NCBI GenBank assembly: GCA_016712885.1
Contig: JADJQF010000002.1
Location: 496,001 to 560,000, forward strand
Source of the DNA: Candidatus Flexicrinis proximus
GTDB lineage: Bacteria > Chloroflexota > Anaerolineae > Aggregatilineales > Phototrophicaceae
Reading direction: 5' to 3'
DNA: 64,000 nucleotides
Below the pieces are notes generated by a model. The model had not been told where the DNA came from. It did no database searches and saw nothing but the letters and a program-made list of their open reading frames with translations. Positions 58,739 to 64,000 of this stretch are shown here, in pieces; position 1 is the first letter of the stretch; every line of letters starts with the position of its first letter. The position numbers were made by a program, and so were the translations under genes.

Positions 58739-60391
58739 ATGACACTTACACTCAAATGGGTACACCGCGGCCTACTGGCGGCGGCGTTTGTGGTGCTGCT
58801 CTTTCATTTCGCGGTTTACCTCGTTTATACCAACAATCTGATCTCGTTTCCGTTCGATTACGATCAGGGCGAAGGTTTCGAGCTATACGACACGCTGCTG
58901 ATGAGCCAGGGGCAGACGCCGTACCGAGACCTCGAACCGTATCCGTTTTATGCGAGCAATTACCCGCCGGTCTTTCATCTGATGGCGGTCCCGTTTGCAT
59001 GGGCATTCGGGCCGCAGTACTGGTATGGGCGGCTCCTGGGATTCCTGGGGACGCTGGTGACAGCATCCGCCATCGGATTTGCGATTTATAAGGACGGCGT
59101 TCGGCGAAACGGCAAAGGGAATCTGGCAGTCGCGGCGCTGGCCGGACTGGCTTTTCTGGCATCGAACATTACTTACCGGCAAGGTCCGCTGCTGAGGCAG
59201 CACATGACGATGGTCATGTTCGAGACGCTGGCCGTTGTGATCCTGACGAGCGCCGAAGGGCTGGCTTACAGCGCCCGGCGGCGGGTGTTGACCGGTCTTG
59301 GATTCCTGATGCTGATCCTGGCCGGCTATACAAAGCAGCTGGCGGCCTTCAGCGCGATGGCCGCTCTGATCTGGCTGTTCATCCGAAACCCGCGGCGCGC
59401 TGTCGCCTGGGGGTTTGTATTCGGCATGGTGGGGGCCGCCATCTTCGCGTTTCTGTATGTCACCACCGGCGGCCAATGGTGGAAACAAGCGATCGTCGCC
59501 AACGTCAACAGCACATTCTGGCCGCAGGTCGAGGGATTGTTCCGGCTGTGGTTTTCGCTGCACGGCTTCCTGATTGTGCCGGCAGCGCTGCTGATCGCGT
59601 ATGAGATCTACTTCGACCGGATTTCGCTGTATGCGATCTGGTTAATCGTAGTGCTGACACTGGGCGGATTCTCGTCAGGGACATGGGGCGGCGGAGACAG
59701 CTATTTTGCCACTTCGGTGGCCGCGGTGAGCCTGATGAGCGGACTTTTCTTCAGCCGCTGGATTGCGGGTGCGTTAACCCTCCCGGACAACTATTTGTCA
59801 CGAATGATCCGACCCTTGAAGTTCACAACGCGGGCGCTGACTGCCGCCGCATTGATCGGCGTGCCACTGCTGTATGTGGGATATGGACGCGCGGTCATCA
59901 AGATGCCGACGACCGGAGCGGTCTTCGAACAACTGGCGGACTGGTGGGGCTTCGAACCGAACGCGCTGAACGGATTTTACGACTCGGCGGGCCGAATCGC
60001 AGGCGGCTATTCGGATATTGGCCATTTGGTGTCCGAGCAGGACCGCATCAATGCGGAACGGATCGCTGAAATAGTCCGGGGGTCGGAACTCCCGGTCCTG
60101 TCCGAAGAAGCGGGATTCAGCTTCCGGGCCGGACGCGATGTGGTGAGCAATCCCACACAGCTCCTGAATGTGTGGCTACGCGGACAGTACGATGGGTCGG
60201 AACTGATCGAAATGATTCATCGGCAGAAGTTCGGTGCGATTATTCTGCGCGCGCAGTTCTACCCGGTGCCGGTACTCCAGGCGATAGACAATACGTATAG
60301 AACCAGCGAGGTGATCCTGATGAACGGCTTCGAATACATCATCAAGAGACCTGTGGCGAAATTGGGCGGCGGGATTCACCACCAGAAATAG
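58739..60391 (+). CDS. GT-C-type integral membrane glycosyltransferase-like protein
   Basis: A 550-residue polytopic protein with some ten to twelve membrane segments. The first outward loop has FPFDYDQGEGFELYDTLLMS and TPYRDLEPYPFYASNYPPVF, the acidic-loop pattern of GT39/ArnT/PMT-like enzymes that use polyprenyl-phosphate sugars. A C-terminal outward domain (about 400-550) is soluble. It likely glycosylates a surface acceptor. The start is ATG 58739; the frame is open further upstream without coding character. Confidence 0.7.
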   Translation: MTLTLKWVHRGLLAAAFVVLLFHFAVYLVYTNNLISFPFDYDQGEGFELYDTLLMSQGQTPYRDLEPYPFYASNYPPVFHLMAVPFAWAFGPQYWYGRLLGFLGTLVTASAIGFAIYKDGVRRNGKGNLAVAALAGLAFLASNITYRQGPLLRQHMTMVMFETLAVVILTSAEGLAYSARRRVLTGLGFLMLILAGYTKQLAAFSAMAALIWLFIRNPRRAVAWGFVFGMVGAAIFAFLYVTTGGQWWKQAIVANVNSTFWPQVEGLFRLWFSLHGFLIVPAALLIAYEIYFDRISLYAIWLIVVLTLGGFSSGTWGGGDSYFATSVAAVSLMSGLFFSRWIAGALTLPDNYLSRMIRPLKFTTRALTAAALIGVPLLYVGYGRAVIKMPTTGAVFEQLADWWGFEPNALNGFYDSAGRIAGGYSDIGHLVSEQDRINAERIAEIVRGSELPVLSEEAGFSFRAGRDVVSNPTQLLNVWLRGQYDGSELIEMIHRQKFGAIILRAQFYPVPVLQAIDNTYRTSEVILMNGFEYIIKRPVAKLGGGIHHQK

Positions 60392-60447
60392 AGCCGGTTC
60401 AAAGCCCGACGGATTCCAGTGTAGCAGCAATTGGGCGCGAAACAGAA

Positions 60448-60487
60448 ACAAATGTTCGAACATTTGTTTGAACATTTGTTCGAACAA
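60448..60487. repeat. Cluster of GAAC-N4-GTTC palindromes between convergent genes
   Basis: A 20-bp perfect palindrome (60448-60467, halves ACAAATGTTC and GAACATTTGT) is followed by a 12-bp tandem pair, GAACATTTGTTT (60458-60469) and GAACATTTGTTC (60470-60481), then GAACAAG. The second unit is a perfect GAAC-N4-GTTC, the form of the Gram-positive LexA (SOS) box. It lies downstream of both flanking genes, so it may instead act as a hairpin terminator. Confidence 0.7.
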
Positions 60488-60510
60488 GATTTGAGGGAGA
60501 GTGGCCCGCG

Positions 60511-61821
60511 TTAGTCCTTGTCGGACCAGCGGCGCGAGCCGAGCAGACCGGTTGATTTGCGACCGCGCGAGTCGAGACCAATTGGCCGGCGCTGGGTCAG
60601 AAAGTCGCGGTCGGCGGTGATCTGCGTGAGGAGCGACTCGACGGAACGTTCGAGCATGTCGAGCGTGATGAATATCTGGCGTTCACGGGCAGCGAACATA
60701 CGTGCCGCGAGGGCGGCCTCGCGGACAAAGGCGCCGGGCTGCCCGACAAGGCGGTCTGCAAGCCGCGCATGGGAGTCCTGCCACTGGTCGGCCATGTAGT
60801 GACGGAGCATCTGCTCCGCCTGATACGAGTCCTGAATGGTTGGGATGACATAAATGCGGTCGACTCGGCCGGGGCGCTTGGTGATCCGCTCGTCGATGGC
60901 TTCGGGGTAATTGGTGGTGGCGAGGAGCAGCGAGCCTTTGGGATTATTGGGCGACTCGACGCCATCCATCACGTTCAGGATGCGGGCTTTGTCGTCACCG
61001 CGCAAATAGGCGTCAATTTCCTCGACGATGAGCAGGGTTGGGAAACGGGCAGCGGCGACGGCCTGAAACGCACGCTGAATCTTCTCGAAGGTCGCGCCGT
61101 CGCGGTCGGTGCCACTGACATAGACAACCACCCTACCCCGGTCGATAGCATGCTTGGCGAGCGCCGCGCACAACATGGTCTTGCCAGTTCCCGGGACGCC
61201 TGCCAGTAAAAGCTTGCGGAAGGGCACGAGCTTTAGTTTGCGGTAGATGTCGACGCCTTCGCCAAAAAAGGCTTCGACGTCGTCCATGAGCTGGGATTTG
61301 AGATCTTCGGGCAAGATGACATCGGACCAACTCACTTTGGGATCAAAGGAGGCGTCCATGCCACCAATGATGTAGACGTCGCGGCGGCGCTGGATGCGGG
61401 GACGCACTGCACGCGCGCAGAAGCCTTCGAACTGCGCCCAGGTTTCGAGGCGGTCCGGCGGGACGAGGGCTACGGCGGTCAAATCCTGAACTTCATCGTC
61501 GAAAAATGAACTTACGTATAAAACGTCGAAGGTGGACCCATCGGCGACTTCAAAACGGAACATGAAGGCCCCGGCAGCAGCGGTGAGTACCATGCGGCGT
61601 CCCCAGGCACCGTAGTCGCTGATGGGAGTGACGACCGGACAGTCGATCTTCTCGACGCCCAGATAGCGCGCTTTTCCCCGTAAGCGGCGGCCGGGCTTGA
61701 TGAGGTTTTGTGCTATCATATTGCTGCATTCAGACGAGGCCCAAATGGCGACAGACGGCACCTCCGGCCAGCGATCACGCCAAACCGACTCCGCCCAGGT
61801 GACCAGACGTTCATACTGCAT
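60511..61821 (-). CDS. AAA family ATPase
   Basis: A 436-residue protein with an N-terminal domain of unknown fold (about 1-170) and one AAA module. The module has Walker A LLLAGVPGTGKTMLCAALAK (about 205-224), Walker B TLLIVEEIDAYL with Glu in place of the usual Asp, sensor 1 LLLATTNYPEAID and the arginine-finger region ITKRPGRVDRIYV. These features are like Vps4/FtsH/proteasome-type ATPases. The substrate is unknown and no protease domain is present. ATG 61821 is used. A TATAAT at 61883-61888 on the - strand could be its -10. Confidence 0.8.
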   Translation of the reverse strand: MQYERLVTWAESVWRDRWPEVPSVAIWASSECSNMIAQNLIKPGRRLRGKARYLGVEKIDCPVVTPISDYGAWGRRMVLTAAAGAFMFRFEVADGSTFDVLYVSSFFDDEVQDLTAVALVPPDRLETWAQFEGFCARAVRPRIQRRRDVYIIGGMDASFDPKVSWSDVILPEDLKSQLMDDVEAFFGEGVDIYRKLKLVPFRKLLLAGVPGTGKTMLCAALAKHAIDRGRVVVYVSGTDRDGATFEKIQRAFQAVAAARFPTLLIVEEIDAYLRGDDKARILNVMDGVESPNNPKGSLLLATTNYPEAIDERITKRPGRVDRIYVIPTIQDSYQAEQMLRHYMADQWQDSHARLADRLVGQPGAFVREAALAARMFAARERQIFITLDMLERSVESLLTQITADRDFLTQRRPIGLDSRGRKSTGLLGSRRWSDKD

Positions 61822-61944
61822 GTTTAAAGTCCCATCTCGCCGCGTACAGCCAGCCATACGGCACTGCTGTGCTGCATCGATGATTATAGTTCATTTCCCA
61901 CCGCTGCTGCATAAGCCCGGGGCAGACGAAAGGCCGATGTTTTC

Positions 61945-62973
61945 ATGACGACCGCGTACGTAACGCACCCGTTGTATATTGACCACGATTTTCCCGGCCA
62001 TCCTGAACATGCGGGGCGAATCAAGGCGGTGTGGCGCGAACTGGAAAGCAGCGGAATCACGCCCAGGCTCCTGAAACTTACGCCAGACGAGATCAGCGAT
62101 GCCCAAGTGCTGAGCGTTCATACAGAAGGCTACCTGAACATCCTGAATATGCTGCCGATTCAGGAGCGGACGATCATGCTCGACCCGGACACGTATGCGC
62201 TGCCGGAGACGGGCGAAATCGCGCGGCTTTCAGCAGGCGGCGTGGTGCTGGCGGTGGATGCAGTGATGACTGGACAGGCGCAGAACGCGATGGCATGTGT
62301 GCGACCGCCGGGACACCATGCGCTGGTGGAGCGCGGCATGGGGTTCTGCATCCTCGGTAATGTGCCGATTGCCGTGAAACACGCACAGAAGAAATATGGC
62401 GTGGAGCGCGTGCTGGTGGTGGACTTCGATGTCCATCATGGCAACGGCACGCAGGACATGTTTTACAGCGACCCCTCGGTACTGTTCATCTCGACCCACC
62501 AGTACCCGTTCTACCCGGGGACGGGGCGCGCCGAGGAGACAGGCGCGGGACAGGGAAAGGGCGCGACGCTGAATATCCCACTCCCACCAGGCACCGGCGA
62601 CAAAGGGTTCATGCGGGTGTACGAACAACTGGTCTGGCCGGCGGCGCGCAGATTCAGGCCGGAGTTGATTGTGGTGTCGGCGGGATTCGATGCACACTGG
62701 CGCGACCCGCTGGCCCAGCTTCGCCTGAGCCTGACCGGATACGCACATTTGACCCGCGAGCTGAAGTTGATGGCAGACGAACTGTGCGGCGGGAAGATCG
62801 TGTTTGCGATGGAGGGTGGCTACGACCTCGAAGCGCTGGCACACGGGTGGCGGAACATCGCACATGTGCTGCTGGGCGAGAGCGAGATCAGCGATCCGCT
62901 TGGTTTCCGGCAAGGCGAAGAGCCGAATCTACAGCCGCTGATCGACTATCTGCATGGGCTGCACACGCTATAA
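61945..62973 (+). CDS. Histone deacetylase family protein (AcuC/HdaH-like)
   Basis: A 342-residue zinc deacylase. It shows HPEHAGRIKAVWREL, VRPPGHHALVERGMGFCIL with the catalytic His pair, the metal-binding VVDFDVHHGNGTQDMFY and SAGFDAHWRDPLAQL, and a closing VFAMEGGYDLEALA. Bacterial members remove acetyl groups from small amines or from protein lysines such as acetyl-CoA synthetase. The target is unknown. It is divergent from the AAA ATPase gene. Confidence 0.92.
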   Translation: MTTAYVTHPLYIDHDFPGHPEHAGRIKAVWRELESSGITPRLLKLTPDEISDAQVLSVHTEGYLNILNMLPIQERTIMLDPDTYALPETGEIARLSAGGVVLAVDAVMTGQAQNAMACVRPPGHHALVERGMGFCILGNVPIAVKHAQKKYGVERVLVVDFDVHHGNGTQDMFYSDPSVLFISTHQYPFYPGTGRAEETGAGQGKGATLNIPLPPGTGDKGFMRVYEQLVWPAARRFRPELIVVSAGFDAHWRDPLAQLRLSLTGYAHLTRELKLMADELCGGKIVFAMEGGYDLEALAHGWRNIAHVLLGESEISDPLGFRQGEEPNLQPLIDYLHGLHTL

Positions 62974-63091
62974 TTAGCCGACAGTGACGAAAGAGTACGC
63001 GGCTATCGGTCGCCATACCCGGCGAGTTATGAGGCGCACGGCACTTCGGAAACCACTACACTGGAATTCACGCCCGGAAGGAGCGATTGCG

Positions 63092-64000
63092 ATGTCCTGG
63101 ACCCATAATGCGGTGTATTACGAGCTGTATCCGCGGGCATTCGCCGATGGAGACGGGGATGGTCACGGCGACTTCGAGGGCCTGCGGCAGCGGCTTGACC
63201 ATCTTCAGTGGCTGGGAATCGACTGCATTTGGGTAACGCCGATCTATCCGTCTCCGCTAAAAGACGACGGTTACGACATCTCGGGTTTTTACGGGGTAGG
63301 TGCGAAGTTCGGGCAGCTTGAAGACCTCAAAATGACGGTGGACGAGGTTCACCGGCGCGGCATGAAGATCATCCTCGATCTGGTTGTGAACCATACATCC
63401 GACCAGCATCCATGGTTCAAGGAGTCGCGGCGGAGCAAGGATTCACCGATGCGCGACTGGTACGTATGGAGCGATACGGACCAGAAATACAAAGACACGC
63501 GGATTATCTTCCTGGACACCGAGCCGTCGAACTGGACGCTGGACGAGACGACCGGAGAGTATTACTGGCACCGCTTTTTCCGCAGCCAGCCGGACCTGAA
63601 TTTCGACAATCCTGCGGTGCGCGCGGAGATGCTCAAGATTATCGGGTTCTGGATGGATCTGGGGATCGACGGTTTCAGGGTGGATGCCGTGCCGTACCTG
63701 ATCGAGCGTGAAGGCACCAACTGCGAGAACCTACCCGAGACGCATGAAGTGCTGGCGGAGTGGCGGCGATTTGTCGACACCAACTACCCCGGAGCGGTAT
63801 TTCTGGCCGAGGCGAACCAGTGGCCGAAAGACCTGCTGCCATACTTCGGGACGCCGGAGGCGCCGGAATTCACTACGTGTTTCCATTTCCCGGTGATGCC
63901 GCGGCTGTACATGGCGTTAGCGCGGGCAGACCGGACGTGCGTGGTGGATATTCTGGCCGACACGCCGCCGCTGCCTGAGGGCTGCCAATGGGCGACCTTT
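63092..64000 (+). CDS. treS: Trehalose synthase (maltose alpha-D-glucosyltransferase), 5' part, cut by window end
   Basis: The first 303 residues of a GH13 enzyme; the frame is open to the window edge. ATG 63092 has AAGGAG eight bases upstream. It opens NAVYYELYPRAFADGDGDGH and has LDHLQWLGIDCIWVTPIYPS, DGYDISGFYG, ILDLVVNHTSDQHPWF, the nucleophile in IDGFRVDAVPYL and the acid/base glutamate in VFLAEANQWPKDLLPYFG. The AEANQWP form is typical of TreS, which interconverts maltose and trehalose. The 118-base gap before it shows nothing. Confidence 0.9.
   Translation, partial: MSWTHNAVYYELYPRAFADGDGDGHGDFEGLRQRLDHLQWLGIDCIWVTPIYPSPLKDDGYDISGFYGVGAKFGQLEDLKMTVDEVHRRGMKIILDLVVNHTSDQHPWFKESRRSKDSPMRDWYVWSDTDQKYKDTRIIFLDTEPSNWTLDETTGEYYWHRFFRSQPDLNFDNPAVRAEMLKIIGFWMDLGIDGFRVDAVPYLIEREGTNCENLPETHEVLAEWRRFVDTNYPGAVFLAEANQWPKDLLPYFGTPEAPEFTTCFHFPVMPRLYMALARADRTCVVDILADTPPLPEGCQWATF

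Overview
The window looks like a chromosomal segment of a free-living, GC-rich bacterium, most probably a member of the Chloroflexota (Anaerolineae-like). The grounds are a tRNA-sensing T-box on the trp operon, a BTAD-type regulator, a LytR-CpsA-Psr protein, RqcH, heme A synthesis genes and no outer-membrane LPS genes. The phylum is inferred from gene content, not from a marker-gene tree. Both ends cut genes: a glycoside hydrolase on the left and a trehalose synthase on the right. There is no prophage, insertion sequence, CRISPR array, rRNA or tRNA that I can support.

Layout. 1-4.7 kb (+): end of a glycoside hydrolase, a type 3 solute-binding protein and three coupled glycosyltransferases (GT4, GT4, GT9). 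5-15.7 kb (-): PPK2, RqcH, cytochrome c, CtaB and CtaA, a small membrane protein, a BtuF-like protein, PurA, an M20 amidohydrolase and a RicT/PSP1 protein. 15.8-18.7 kb: aspartokinase (+) facing a glutamine synthetase (-). 18.8-35.9 kb (-): an uninterrupted aromatic amino acid block. It starts with a Trp T-box leader and trpE-(phosphoglycerate mutase-like)-trpG-trpS-trpD-trpC-trpF-trpB-(Nudix-TrpA). After a second promoter and a Tyr/Phe leader-peptide attenuator it continues as aroH-aroF-tyrA-aroA-aroE-aroC-aroK-aroB-aroQ. 36-44.4 kb: BTAD regulator, O-antigen-ligase-like protein, phospholipase-C-like protein, HerA-like ATPase, a degenerate CPBP protein, threonine aldolase and a YeaQ-type protein. 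44.4-51.6 kb: SelW-like protein, orphan tail-tube-like protein, PolX, SH3 protein, LigA, a TauE/SafE transporter and an rRNA methyltransferase. 51.7-64 kb: two paralogous membrane proteins, AspS, a probable 6S RNA, LCP protein, LipM, a degenerate recombinase-like protein, a GT-C-like membrane protein, an AAA ATPase, a histone-deacetylase-family protein and trehalose synthase.

The main result is the regulation of the 17-kb aromatic block. The trp half carries a consensus-like sigma-A promoter, a T-box with a UGG (Trp) specifier and a UGGC acceptor-end bulge, and a terminator. trpS, whose product charges the sensed tRNA, is itself in the operon. The shikimate/Tyr/Phe half has its own promoter (TTGACA, 17 bp, TATGCT), a 32-codon leader ORF containing Tyr-Gly-Tyr-Tyr-Tyr-Phe, and an intrinsic terminator just before aroH. 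Two different RNA attenuation mechanisms therefore appear to sit in series on one gene block. I do not recall a description of the leader-peptide part and treat it as the best candidate for something undescribed.

Other points of note: an in-frame Nudix-TrpA fusion with an internal ribosome binding site; a phosphoglycerate-mutase-like protein in the trp operon whose catalytic His is replaced by Pro; a 6S RNA next to aspS; and several apparent pseudo-enzymes (tyrosine recombinase-like, CPBP-like, P-loop-degenerate BTAD regulator). Starts were chosen from ribosome binding sites and gene overlaps; all family calls are by eye from sequence motifs.
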